Source: Alphaproteobacteria bacterium
GTDB taxonomy: Bacteria; Pseudomonadota; Alphaproteobacteria; Ferrovibrionales; Ferrovibrionaceae
Direction of reading: 5' to 3'
DNA: 64,000 nucleotides
NCBI GenBank assembly: GCA_017307375.1
Contig: JAFKFH010000022.1
Span: 1 to 64,000, forward strand
The notes beneath the pieces are model-generated. The model searched no databases, was not told the DNA's origin, and saw nothing but the letters and a program-made list of their open reading frames with translations. The position numbers were made by a program, and so were the translations under genes. Below are positions 10,162 through 20,250 of this stretch, one piece after another. Within the stretch, counting starts at the first letter, position 1. Every line of letters starts with the position of its first letter.

Positions 10162-11643
10162 TTAGGCACGGGCCAGCGTCAGGCTGACCGCCAGTCCCCC
10201 GGCCGGCTGGTTGGCAGCCACGATCGCACCGCCGCAGGCTTCCAGGTTGCGCTTGGCGATCCACAGGCCGAGACCGTAATGCTGACCGGGCGGCGCATCG
10301 GGACGATGCGACAGGTGGCGCTCGAACAGCCGGGGCAGCATCGCTTCCGGAGCGCCTGGCCCCTGGTCCTGCACGGTTACGGTAACCCTGCCTGCCAGCG
10401 CGATCGCCGCCAGCCGCACCCGTCCGCCTTCGGGCGAGAAGGACAGGGCGTTCTCGATTACCTGGCCGAGCGCCTCGACCACCAGGTCGCGGTCGGCCAA
10501 AACCTTGAGATCCGGCAACGCGTCGGTCTCGATCAGGATCCGGCGTGCGGCAGCCGTGGCGGCGTGGCGGGCGGCAGCCAGCCGGACCCAGTCGGCCAGA
10601 TCCAGCGGCGCGATGCGCGGGTCGAGGCGGGCGGCGGTCGCCTGGTCGAGGCGGCGGGCGGTCTGGATCAGTTCCTCCAGCCGGTCGAGGGCGCCGTCGG
10701 CGGCGGTCAGGGCGCGCTTGCCGCGCTCGTCATCGGCCGGCACGCGACGGCGCAACGGTTCGACCGCCTGGCGCAGCGTGCCGATCGGGGCTTTCAGGGC
10801 GTGTGCCGTTTCCTCGGCGGCGTCGCGCAGCTCGGCGGCCGCGGCCCGCAGCGAATCGACCATGCTGTCGAAGGCGCGGGCGGCCGGGGTCAGTTCGGGC
10901 ACGTCGGTCGCGGCGGCGAAGCGGCCGGTCTCGCGCCGCCCGGCGATCGCGCCGGCGAGGCGCACGAAGCGGCGCAGTGCGCGGCCGACGTCGAACACGA
11001 TCGCGACCACCAGCGCCACGAAGGCGAGATAGAGCAGGGCGGCGGTACGCACCTCCGGGGTCTGCCAATAGGGCAGGCCGAGCTGGTGCTCGGTTTCACT
11101 GTCGAGCGAACGCGAGACGGCGAGGGCGAAGCACCCCTGCGGCGTACGGGTGGCGACGATCGCCGAGATCAGCTCGGTGGCGCCGTCCGAGCGGTCGAGG
11201 CGCAGGGCGATCGGGGCTTCCGACAGGCAGCTCGACGGCAGCGAGGCCAGCACCCCGGCCTTGTCGAGGCGGGTCTTGGCCGCCTCCATGTCCGCGGGCG
11301 CCAGCGACGGGGCGGCGGCGACGACCAGGAAACCCGATCCCGCCGGGCTGTTCGGCCGCAGGAACAGGCGCAGGGAAGTCCCCTCGGTCTGGTAGCGGGC
11401 AAGGAGTTCCGAGAGGCGGTAGAGCGGCAGGTCGCCAGTGGCGGCCAGCCGCTCCTGCAGCGCGCGGCCGACCACCAGCCCCTGGGCCTGGATGGCGGCG
11501 CGCAAGAGGTCCTGGCGATGGGCGTCGGCCAGCCGGAAGAGGTCATAGAGAACCAGCGGCAGGGTGATCAGCAGCACCGCGAGAATGGCGGCGCGCAGCG
11601 ACAGCGAACGCCACAGCCGGGCGAGGCGCTGGGCCGGCGTCAT
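10162..11643 (-). CDS. Sensor histidine kinase (partner of ChvI-like regulator)
   Basis: A 493-residue inner-membrane kinase. One membrane helix lies near residues 16-36 and a second near 200-219, with a ~160-residue periplasmic sensor between. A HAMP-like linker follows, then the dimerisation domain with phospho-acceptor H281 in EETAHALKAPIGTLRQ. The ATPase domain shows the N box VIENALSFSPEGG, the G1 box VQDQGPGAPE and the G2 box HYGLGLWIAK. The ATG at 11643 overlaps the stop of the regulator gene as ATGA, which fixes the start and implies translational coupling. The H box (HALKAP) is closer to PhoQ-type kinases than to the HELKNP of ChvG, although the partner regulator looks like ChvI. Signal unknown. 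Confidence 0.85.
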   Translation of the reverse strand: MTPAQRLARLWRSLSLRAAILAVLLITLPLVLYDLFRLADAHRQDLLRAAIQAQGLVVGRALQERLAATGDLPLYRLSELLARYQTEGTSLRLFLRPNSPAGSGFLVVAAAPSLAPADMEAAKTRLDKAGVLASLPSSCLSEAPIALRLDRSDGATELISAIVATRTPQGCFALAVSRSLDSETEHQLGLPYWQTPEVRTAALLYLAFVALVVAIVFDVGRALRRFVRLAGAIAGRRETGRFAAATDVPELTPAARAFDSMVDSLRAAAAELRDAAEETAHALKAPIGTLRQAVEPLRRRVPADDERGKRALTAADGALDRLEELIQTARRLDQATAARLDPRIAPLDLADWVRLAAARHAATAAARRILIETDALPDLKVLADRDLVVEALGQVIENALSFSPEGGRVRLAAIALAGRVTVTVQDQGPGAPEAMLPRLFERHLSHRPDAPPGQHYGLGLWIAKRNLEACGGAIVAANQPAGGLAVSLTLARA

Positions 11644-12377
11644 GCCGCCGGCGGCTGCAGCGGCCAGCGATAGCCGAAGCCGGAATAGTTCTCGATCGCC
11701 TCGAAACCGTCGTCGACCTGGCGGAACTTCTGGCGGATCCGCTTGATCATCGCCCGCACGTTGGTGCGATAGCCCTGGTCGCCCTGGCCGGCGACGAAGC
11801 CTTCGCCGCGCATCAGGTCGTAGATCTCGCGATAGCTGACGTTCTGGCCGCAGGCATCGATCAGCCGCGCGCAAACGCGGAATTCGCCGAGCGTCAGATC
11901 GACCGGCTGGCCGGCCCAGGTCAGCGTGGCGCTGTTGCGATCGAGGGCCAGCGGCCCATGGGCATCCTCGGCCACCACCTCGGGCTTGGCCGGTGGGCGG
12001 GCGTAGGCGATCGCGTTGCGGACCCGGTGCAGGATGATCGCCGCGCTCTTGGCCTTGTCGACGAAATCGACCGCGCCTAGCGCCAGGCCGGTTTCCTCCA
12101 GCAGCGGCAGCGCATGGCCGGTCAGGAACAAGGCCGGCACCTCGATGCCCGCATGGCGCATCGCCTTCAGCACGTCCGGGCCGGGCGGGGTCATCTGCCA
12201 GTCCAGCACGACGACGTCGGCCTGGTTGCCGGCCGAAAACCAGGCCAGTGCGGCGTGGCCATCGGGAAAGCCCGCGACATCGTAGCCCTCGTCGGCCAGG
12301 TTGTCGGCCAGGAGCTGGCGGAAGGTCGCGTCGTCGTCGACCAGGACGATGGTGGCGGATGTCTCAGTTGCTGTCAT
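11640..12377 (-). CDS. OmpR/ChvI-like response regulator
   Basis: 245 residues from ATG 12377. The receiver domain has the acidic pocket in VLVDDD (residues 12-16), the phospho-acceptor D59 in VVVLDWQM, the switch threonine in FLTGHA, and a lysine in VDFVDKAK (about K108-K110). The VDFVDK pattern recalls ChvI. The C-terminal ~100 residues form a winged-helix domain (LTLGEFRVCARLID, YREIYDLM, YRTNVRAMIKRIRQKFRQ), here with NVRAMIKRIRQKF as the recognition region. The gene overlaps the preceding lipoprotein gene by 14 bases and the kinase gene by four, so the three appear to form one operon. Confidence 0.85.
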   Translation of the reverse strand: MTATETSATIVLVDDDATFRQLLADNLADEGYDVAGFPDGHAALAWFSAGNQADVVVLDWQMTPPGPDVLKAMRHAGIEVPALFLTGHALPLLEETGLALGAVDFVDKAKSAAIILHRVRNAIAYARPPAKPEVVAEDAHGPLALDRNSATLTWAGQPVDLTLGEFRVCARLIDACGQNVSYREIYDLMRGEGFVAGQGDQGYRTNVRAMIKRIRQKFRQVDDGFEAIENYSGFGYRWPLQPPAA

Positions 12378-12888
12378 CGCGGCGCAGGTGAATGAGGCAG
12401 GCATCGGCGGCGGGGCCGCGGGCGGGGCTGCCGTCGACTTCATATTGCAGGGCGACGAAGTCGGCACGGCCGGTGTCGTAATAGAGATAGACGGTCAGGG
12501 CGCAGGTGTCGTCGCGGAAAGCGAGCACTTTGGCCGGTGCTGCATCGCGTGCCTCGCGAGGCGGGCCGAACAGCCGCACCAGCTCGATCTGGGTGAGACC
12601 CGCGACCACGGGCGGCGGTCCGGCCTTTATCGCCGGCACCGCTGCGGCCGGCGGCGGGCGTGACGCGGTTTGTGCCGGATCGGCAGGCTTCGGGACCGGC
12701 GCCGCCGGGCGTGGCCTGGGCTGCGGCGGCCGGGCCGTCGGGACCGGCGGGGGGGCCGCCGCCGGGGCCGACGCGCCCGGCAGGGTCGGCGCAGGTGCCG
12801 TGCAGGCCCCCGCCGACAGCACGACGGCAAGCACCGCCAGCCGCATCCAGGAGGTTCTCCGTGTTGTTGCCGTCCGCCAGGAAATCAT
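12364..12888 (-). CDS. Proline-rich lipoprotein in the two-component operon
   Basis: A secreted lipoprotein of about 174 residues. From ATG 12888 (MISWRTATTRR) a short basic region leads to a hydrophobic helix and the lipobox LSAGAC; an ATG at 12846 is an alternative start. After the cysteine comes a Pro/Ala-rich spacer of about 70 residues, then a compact C-terminal domain (GLTQIELVRLFGPP, REARDAAPAKVLAFRDD, CALTVYLYYDTG) whose LTxxELVRLFGPP start resembles the BamE/SmpA-like fold. It is the first gene of the regulator-kinase operon, overlapping the regulator start by 14 bases. It may be an envelope sensor or a target of the kinase pair, but no direct evidence says so. Confidence 0.7.
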   Translation of the reverse strand: MISWRTATTRRTSWMRLAVLAVVLSAGACTAPAPTLPGASAPAAAPPPVPTARPPQPRPRPAAPVPKPADPAQTASRPPPAAAVPAIKAGPPPVVAGLTQIELVRLFGPPREARDAAPAKVLAFRDDTCALTVYLYYDTGRADFVALQYEVDGSPARGPAADACLIHLRRDDSN

Positions 12889-13017
12889 TGCGGCCACTCT
12901 AGGATTGCGGGCCGGCGCAAGCAATCCCGGCCTGGGCGATCGGCCGGCGATAGCGGCCGACTGTGACATGAAACGGATGGCCGGGCAGTGGCCTGTGACA
13001 AGAAGAAGATGGTGTTG

Positions 13018-13035
13018 GATTGAACTTGTTCAATC
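13018..13035 (+). promoter_or_regulatory. Perfect palindrome with an FNR/FixK-type core
   Basis: GATTGAACTTGTTCAATC is a perfect inverted repeat (GATTGAAC, TT, GTTCAATC). Its core TTGA-N6-TCAA (13020-13033) fits the FNR/FixK/CRP-family box. It lies 143 bases upstream of the small lipoprotein at 13176. The repeat is seen; the regulator is inferred. No anaerobox of this kind was found before the cbb3 operon of the same window. Confidence 0.5.
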
Positions 13036-13175
13036 GAAATCTGTGCACCATGTTCCTTTCATCAGCCACCGGCCAGCCAAGAGCGGATCGGTGGAACCGA
13101 AGACTAGGCAAGTGTCTTTTACTACCAGCCGCTGCGGTTCTCGGCGGAACCGAAGTCGGAGCCAAGGAGAAGATC

Positions 13176-13328
13176 ATGCGTAAGCTCAGTATTGCCCTGA
13201 TGGTTTTGTTCGGATTGGCCGTCTCCGCCTGCGACGACGTCGGTGTTGACCCGAACCGCCAGTCTGCACCCAGCGATGCGCCGGCTCAGGGGGCTCCGCG
13301 CCCGGTCAGCCCGACGCAGAACCAGTAA
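13176..13328 (+). CDS. Small lipoprotein (50 residues)
   Basis: ATG 13176 is preceded by AAGGAG seven bases upstream, which decides this start over an in-frame upstream ATG at 13020. The product has a basic N terminus, a hydrophobic helix and a lipobox LAVSAC, so the mature lipoprotein is only about 32 residues. It is acidic at first (DDVGVD), then Pro/Ala/Ser/Gln-rich. No known domain was recognised. It lies 17 bases before the glycine-zipper lipoprotein and is probably cotranscribed with it behind the palindrome at 13018. Confidence 0.65.
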   Translation: MRKLSIALMVLFGLAVSACDDVGVDPNRQSAPSDAPAQGAPRPVSPTQNQ

Positions 13329-13345
13329 AGGCAGGAGATATCGCG

Positions 13346-13588
13346 ATGACCACGACCCTCAACGTTGTTCGCCGCCTCGGCCTGGCCGCGGCCATGACCG
13401 GCATGCTGGCGCTGGGCGCCTGTAGCGGGATGAACCACACCCAGCAGCGCGCGCTGTCGGGCGGCGCGATCGGCGCCGCTGGCGGCATGGCGATCGGCGC
13501 GCTGACCGGCGGTGCGTCGTCGGCGGTCGGCGGTGCGCTGATCGGCGGCGCCGGCGGTGCCGCGATCGGCGCCCTGACCGCCAAGTAA
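13346..13588 (+). CDS. Small glycine-zipper lipoprotein
   Basis: 80 residues with a signal peptide and lipobox (MLALGAC). The mature part has a short polar segment (NHTQQRALSG), then alternating Gly/Ala repeats (GGAIGAAGGMAIGAL, GGASSAVGGALIGGAGG, AAIGAL) that make a glycine zipper able to pack in or on a membrane. Similar short proteins (YMGG- or OmpA-type glycine zipper, 17 kDa-antigen-like) are common envelope stress lipoproteins in alphaproteobacteria. GCAGGAG lies before the ATG. Precise role unknown. Confidence 0.75.
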   Translation: MTTTLNVVRRLGLAAAMTGMLALGACSGMNHTQQRALSGGAIGAAGGMAIGALTGGASSAVGGALIGGAGGAAIGALTAK

Positions 13589-13632
13589 CGCCGGCGATCG
13601 AGATTGCCTCCATCCGCCGTGACGAAGTCTGC

Positions 13633-13662
13633 GCGGCCCGCCCGCAAGGTCGGGCAGGCCGC
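13633..13662 (+). terminator. Strong GC hairpin after the lipoprotein genes
   Basis: GCGGCC, one mismatch base, GCCCG, loop CAAGGT, CGGGC, one mismatch base, GGCCGC. The 11 pairs lie 45 bases after the glycine-zipper stop. No U-run follows, so it may be a weak or Rho-assisted terminator, or part of the structured region that follows. Confidence 0.45.
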
Positions 13663-13669
13663 GATGACC

Positions 13670-13880
13670 TCGGCACGCTCTGGAGGGAGACGATGGCCCG
13701 GTGACAGCCGTCTCGCTACGGCGCCGCATCAAGGCACCTGGGCCGTCGGACTGGCGATCGTCGCCTTTGATGCGGCCACATTCAGACGTCGGGTCTGCGT
13801 TCCGGGAACGGCGTCCGCCGATCCTCCGTACCCGGTGCATGCGTGGGCCTGACGGGCAAAGCGACGATTGCCGCATTTTT
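13670..13880 (+). ncRNA. Candidate structured RNA with 6S-like architecture and terminator
   Basis: This gene-free stretch folds into a long rod on paper. GCAC pairs with GTGC, GGAGG (13682-13686) with CCTCC (13823-13827), and GACG with CGTC. Two unpaired arms follow, the 3' arm holding a small hairpin GTTCCGGGAAC. An apical stem GCCGCATCAAGGC (13723-13735) pairs with GCCTTTGATGCGGC (13763-13776). A closing stem, an open bubble with a small 3' hairpin and an apical stem is the layout of 6S RNA. A terminator-like GGCAA (13855-13859), TTGCC (13868-13872), GCATTTTT follows. Reading frames here are short and not protein-like. No conserved 6S sequence was recognised, so identity is speculative. 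Confidence 0.3.
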
Positions 13881-14052
13881 GGAAAAAACGGTGCCGACGC
13901 GGAACCGCCCCCCGATTCCTGCGTTCTGAGCGCACCACTCGCCCGTCCGCGGGCCGACTGACCGGTCATGCGTCCCCAGCGCCACCACGTAGGGAACGCT
14001 TCGCCTCCTCCCCCCAAGGGATCGGTCATGGCGGACTGCGACGGGACGACCT

Positions 14053-14088
14053 GCGGAGGCGGTTTCGACCGCCTCCGCACTTTCTTTT
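14053..14088 (+). terminator. Strong intrinsic terminator with no gene before it
   Basis: GCGGAGGCGG (14053-14062), loop TTTCGA, CCGCCTCCGC (14069-14078), then ACTTTCTTTT. A perfect ten-pair stem and a T-rich tail mark plus-strand termination. No convincing protein gene ends here; the preceding ~170 bases include a C/T-rich CCTCCTCCCCCC (14004-14015) complementary to Shine-Dalgarno sequences. This suggests an upstream small RNA. The remaining bases (13881-14000 and 14089-14135) show nothing I can support. Confidence 0.7.
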
Positions 14089-14135
14089 CCAGTTTCCTCC
14101 CCTAACTCATTTGTAAGTTCGTGGTAAGGTGAGGC

Positions 14136-14702
14136 ATGGTCAAGGACCGGGTGGCCCTGCAGGAAGGACGCATCAGGCCGGCGGCGGTTGCCGATGCCGG
14201 CGCCCTGGCCGCGGTGCACGTCGCGGCGTGGCGCGAGACCTATCGCGGCCTGTTGCCCGATGCGGTGCTGAACAATCTTTCTCCCGAACGCCGCGCCATC
14301 GAATGGGCCGATCGCCTGGGCCGAGGCGATACCGAGATGGTGCTGGTAGCCGAGGACGAGGCCGGCGCGATCGTGGGTTTCGGCGCCTGCGGGCCGCAGC
14401 GTCCGCATGGCCTGCCCTATGGCGGGGAATTCTATGCTCTCCATATCCTGCGCCAGGCGCAACGCCGCGGCTTCGGCCGGCGGCTGATGCGGGCGATGTC
14501 GGCGCGTCTGGCCGAAGTCGGCCACGGCACCGCGACACTCTGGGTGATACGTGAAAATCTCGCGGCGCGGCAATTCTACGCGACGCTCGGCGGCAGGCGG
14601 ATTGCCGACGCGGCGGCCGAAAGGGTCGAGTCGCGTACCGGTTATCGCCTGAACCAGGTCGCCTATGCCTGGAACAAGCTGCCCCTGACGTCCGATCGCT
14701 GA
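14136..14702 (+). CDS. GNAT-family N-acetyltransferase
   Basis: A 188-residue acetyl-CoA-dependent acyltransferase. Conserved GNAT parts are IRPAAVADAGALAAVHVAAW at the N terminus, the acceptor-side motif ETYRGLLP, the core strand FYALHILRQAQRRGFGRRLM with the pyrophosphate-binding QRRGFG loop (about residues 108-113), and ENLAARQFYATLGG with the conserved FYxxxG. Substrate unknown; the WRETYRG motif is common in small-molecule or peptide acetyltransferases. Monocistronic; ends before a palindromic hairpin shared with tldD. Confidence 0.85.
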   Translation: MVKDRVALQEGRIRPAAVADAGALAAVHVAAWRETYRGLLPDAVLNNLSPERRAIEWADRLGRGDTEMVLVAEDEAGAIVGFGACGPQRPHGLPYGGEFYALHILRQAQRRGFGRRLMRAMSARLAEVGHGTATLWVIRENLAARQFYATLGGRRIADAAAERVESRTGYRLNQVAYAWNKLPLTSDR

Positions 14703-14714
14703 TGCGAGGCTGAG

Positions 14715-14746
14715 ATCGGAGCGGCGCGCCGGCGCGCCGCCCCGAT
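14715..14746. terminator. Bidirectional hairpin between GNAT and tldD
   Basis: ATCGG, mismatch, GCGGCGCGCC directly followed by its complement GGCGCGCCGC, mismatch, CCGAT. The 15 pairs lie between two convergent genes. No T-run is present. Confidence 0.5.
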
Positions 14747-14757
14747 GCCGGGAGAGG

Positions 14758-16194
14758 TCAGGCGGCCTGGGTGCCGCCGACGGTCAGGCCTTCCAGCTTC
14801 AGCGTCGGCTGGCCGACACCGACCGGCACGCCCTGGCCGCCCTTGCCGCAGGTGCCGACGCCGCGGTCGAGCTTCATGTCGTTGCCGATCATGGTGATCT
14901 TCTTCAGCGCTTCCGAGCCGGCGCCGATCAGGGTCGCGCCCTTGATGGCGGGGCCGAGGCGGCCGTTCTCGATCATGTAGGCCTCGGTGCAGGAGAAGAC
15001 GAACTTGCCCGAGGTGATGTCGACCTGGCCGCCGCCGAACGACACGGCATAGATGCCGCGCTTGACGCTGCCGAGGATTTCGCCGGGATCATGGGCCCCG
15101 TCGAGCATGTAGGTGTTGGTCATCCGCGGCATCGGCATGTAGGCGTGGCTCTGGCGCCGGCCGTTGCCGGTCGGGGCCATGTTCATCAGCCGGGCATTCA
15201 GGCGGTCCTGCATGAAGCCGACCAGGATCCCGTCCTCGATCAGCACGGTGCGTGCGGTCGGCGTGCCCTCGTCGTCCACGGTCAGCGAGCCGCGCCGGTC
15301 GGTGAGGGTGCCGTCATCGACCACGGTTACGCCCGGGGCGGCGATACGCTGGCCGAGCAGGCCGGAGAAGACCGAGGTCTTCTTGCGGTTGAAATCGCCC
15401 TCGAGGCCATGGCCCACGGCTTCGTGCAGCAGGATGCCGGGCCAGCCCGGCCCCAGCACCACGGTCATCTCGCCGGCCGGCGCGGGTACCGAATCGAGAT
15501 TGACCAGGCCCTGGCGCAGCGCCTCGTCGACCTGCGCCTTCCAGGATTCGGTGCGGATGAAGTCGTGGTACAGCGTCCGGCCGCCCGCGCCCTCCGACCC
15601 GGTTTCCTGGCGATCGCCCTGGCCGACCATCAGCGAGACGTTGAGCCGGACCAGCGGGCGGATGTCGTCGACCACGCGCCCGTCGGGCCGCAGGATGGTC
15701 ACCGCCTGCCAGGAAGCGGCCAGCGAAGCCGAAACCTGCCGCACCCGCGGATCGCGGGCGCGGGCATAGGCGTCGATCTCCTCCAGCAGCTTGACCTTGT
15801 CGGCGAACGGCACCTCGTCGAGCGGGTTCTGGTCGGTATAGAGGCGGGAATTGGTCGCGACCGGGCCTTGGGCAAGCTGGCCGCCATGCCCGGTCTTGAC
15901 CGCGCGGACGGTGTCGCCAGCCCGCCGGATCGCTTCCTCGGACAGGTCGGAGGCATGGGCATAGCCGGTGGCCTCGCCGGCCACGGCGCGCAGGCCGAAA
16001 CCCTGCGACGTGTCGAAGCTGGCCGTCTTCAGCCGGCCGTCGTCGAACACGAAGTTCTCGGCCTGCGACAATTCCAGGAACAGTTCGCCATCATCGGCGC
16101 CATCAAGGGCATCCGCGGTCAGGCGCTCGACCCGGGCGCGGTCCAGACCGCCTTGCGAGAAGAACAATTCGGAAGCGGTGACGGGCGCGGCCAT
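14758..16194 (-). CDS. tldD: Metalloprotease TldD
   Basis: 478 residues from ATG 16194, which has AAGGAG about eight bases upstream; in-frame sequence further upstream is not protein-like. TldD pairs with TldE/PmbA to form a cytosolic zinc protease that degrades unfolded peptides and matures modified peptides. The zinc motif HEAVGH is visible in ILLHEAVGHGLEGD, followed by the family signature GTPTARTVLIEDG and the C-terminal ATLIGAGSEAL. The partner tldE is not in the window. The gene is divergent from the cox operon, an arrangement often seen in alphaproteobacteria. Confidence 0.93.
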   Translation of the reverse strand: MAAPVTASELFFSQGGLDRARVERLTADALDGADDGELFLELSQAENFVFDDGRLKTASFDTSQGFGLRAVAGEATGYAHASDLSEEAIRRAGDTVRAVKTGHGGQLAQGPVATNSRLYTDQNPLDEVPFADKVKLLEEIDAYARARDPRVRQVSASLAASWQAVTILRPDGRVVDDIRPLVRLNVSLMVGQGDRQETGSEGAGGRTLYHDFIRTESWKAQVDEALRQGLVNLDSVPAPAGEMTVVLGPGWPGILLHEAVGHGLEGDFNRKKTSVFSGLLGQRIAAPGVTVVDDGTLTDRRGSLTVDDEGTPTARTVLIEDGILVGFMQDRLNARLMNMAPTGNGRRQSHAYMPMPRMTNTYMLDGAHDPGEILGSVKRGIYAVSFGGGQVDITSGKFVFSCTEAYMIENGRLGPAIKGATLIGAGSEALKKITMIGNDMKLDRGVGTCGKGGQGVPVGVGQPTLKLEGLTVGGTQAA

Positions 16195-16345
16195 GGCGAA
16201 ACTCCTTCGGACGAAGCCAGATGCCCTACTATATGGCGCCGCGACGGCGATTTGCCACGGCGCCCGCGACTCGCGAGACGTGAAGCTACCGCCCCGATTG
16301 CTCAATGGTATTCAGGCACCTTATTGGGGTGCGTCGTCGCGCCGT

Positions 16346-16383
16346 TGCGGCAAGATGTCGCAGGGGGTGCGACATGGGGCCAC
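16346..16383. promoter_or_regulatory. Two RegA/RegR(PrrA)-like boxes before coxB
   Basis: The 361-base gap between tldD and coxB holds TGCGGCAAGATGTCGCA (16346-16362), an almost perfect inverted repeat. Its minus strand GCGACATCTTGCCGC fits the RegR box GNGRCRTTNNGNCGC at 14 of 15 positions. A second copy, GCGACATGGGGCCAC (16369-16383), fits at 13 of 15. The pair lies about 175-210 bases before coxB and 150-190 before tldD. RegA/PrrA redox regulators control terminal oxidases in this class. The consensus is from memory; binding is inferred. I see nothing else to annotate in this gap. Confidence 0.45.
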
Positions 16384-16555
16384 GGATTTGGTTGGCTGGC
16401 ATAATGTTGAGGCTGGATTTCACCGGTGACGGCCGATATACGGTCGCATCGTAGAGGGTATTCCCGCAGTCGCCCCGAATTTGGGCGTCTTCAGGGTATT
16501 CCGATGATTTTTGGGGCGGCTCCCATAGGGTTCCGGCTCCGGGGGAAGGGCCAAA

Positions 16556-19124
<2,569 letters not shown>

Positions 19125-19150
19125 GACTGTTGCTTGAGGAGTAACCCGAG

Positions 19151-20128
19151 GTGAGCGATCTCGTCGCCTATGACGAGCGGGTAGCCAACCTCGACGCGGC
19201 GGCGGTGGACAACACCGCCGCCGTCGTCCGGCGGATCGACCCGACCGTGTCCGACTACGTCGCGCTGCTGAAGCCGCGGGTGATGTCGCTCGTCGTCTTC
19301 ACCGGCGTGGTCGGCATGGCCGTCGCCCCGGGCAATCTGCATCCCGTGCTGGCCTTCGTCGCGCTGCTCTGCATCGCGATCGGGGCCGGGGCGTCGGGTG
19401 CGATCAACATGTGGTACGACGCCGACATCGATGCCGAGATGGCGCGGACGCAGGGCCGCCCGATCCCGCAGGGGCGCATCCTGCCGGGCGAGGCGCTCGG
19501 TTTCGGCGTCGGGCTTGCCGTCGCCTCGGTCGCAATGATGGGCCTCGTGGTCAATGTCGCGGCGGCCGGGCTGCTGGCGCTGACCATCGGCTTCTACGTC
19601 TTCGTCTACACGATGTGGCTGAAGCGGCGGACGCCGCAGAACATCGTCATCGGGGGCGCCGCCGGCGCCTTCCCGCCGATGATCGGCTGGGCGGCCGTCA
19701 CCGGCGACGTCAGCCTCTATTCGATCCTGATGTTCGCCATCATCTTCATGTGGACGCCCCCGCATTTCTGGGCGCTGGCCCTGTTCCGCTGCGGCGACTA
19801 TGCCCGCGTCGGCGTGCCGATGCTGCCGGTCGTCGCCGGCCCGCGCGAGACGCGCCGGCAGATCCTGATCTATTCCGTGCTGCTGGTGCCGCTCGTCGTC
19901 GCCCCCTGGGGGCTCGGCTATGCTGGCCTGCTCTACGGCGTCGGGACGATCCTGCTGGGCGCCGGCTTCCTCGGCTTGGCCTGGCGGGTCTGGCGCGACC
20001 AGGACGATACCGGGGCCACCCGCGGTACCGACAAGCCGGCCAAGCAGCTGTTCGCCTATTCGATCCTCTATCTGTTCCTCGTGTTCGCGCTGATGGCGGC
20101 CGAGCGCTGGCTGGGCCTCGTCGCATGA
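19151..20128 (+). CDS. ctaB: Protohaem IX farnesyltransferase (haem O synthase)
   Basis: Adds the farnesyl tail to haem b to make haem O, the precursor of haem A for the oxidase. 325 residues, seven to nine membrane helices of the UbiA fold. The two metal-diphosphate motifs are visible: [20 protein letters not shown] (NxxxDxxxD) and [11 protein letters not shown] with the loop [17 protein letters not shown]. Starts at GTG 19151 behind GAGGAG. Its stop overlaps the start of the next small gene as ATGA, so the two are translationally coupled. Confidence 0.95.
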   Translation: MSDLVAYDERVANLDAAAVDNTAAVVRRIDPTVSDYVALLKPRVMSLVVFTGVVGMAVAPGNLHPVLAFVALLCIAIGAGASGAINMWYDADIDAEMARTQGRPIPQGRILPGEALGFGVGLAVASVAMMGLVVNVAAAGLLALTIGFYVFVYTMWLKRRTPQNIVIGGAAGAFPPMIGWAAVTGDVSLYSILMFAIIFMWTPPHFWALALFRCGDYARVGVPMLPVVAGPRETRRQILIYSVLLVPLVVAPWGLGYAGLLYGVGTILLGAGFLGLAWRVWRDQDDTGATRGTDKPAKQLFAYSILYLFLVFALMAAERWLGLVA

Positions 20129-20250
20129 AGCCGGGGTCGGAGGAGTATCGCCGCCGCGCCCAGCGCAATGTCGCCCTGGCCCTGACGCTCGGGGCGCTGG
20201 TCGTGCTGTTCTTCGTCGTCACCATCGTCAAGCTGAAGTCGGGGTCGTGA
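20125..20250 (+). CDS. Small CoxF-like membrane protein of the cox operon (41 residues)
   Basis: ATG 20125 overlaps the ctaB stop and the TGA at 20248-20250 overlaps the ctaG start, a typical coupled position. The product is a 41-residue single-span protein: an Arg/Gln-rich N terminus ([11 protein letters not shown]), one hydrophobic helix (about residues 16-35) and a basic tail (KLKSGS). A protein of this size and shape sits between ctaB and ctaG in many alphaproteobacterial cox operons (CoxF). Role in oxidase assembly is presumed from position only. Confidence 0.7.
   Translation: MKPGSEEYRRRAQRNVALALTLGALVVLFFVVTIVKLKSGS

Noticed and set aside
13018-13035. LexA-type operator reading of the GAAC/GTTC palindrome
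   Set aside because: The alphaproteobacterial LexA site is a GTTC-N7-GTTC direct repeat; here the halves are inverted with two bases between.
13670-13880. RNase P RNA, tmRNA or SRP RNA
   Set aside because: None of the conserved sequence blocks of these RNAs is present in the region.
13286-14080. Minus-strand and plus-strand frames in the intergenic region, including 264 codons on the minus strand
   Set aside because: No ribosome sites, low-complexity products, and they run across strong RNA hairpins; the region is better explained as non-coding.
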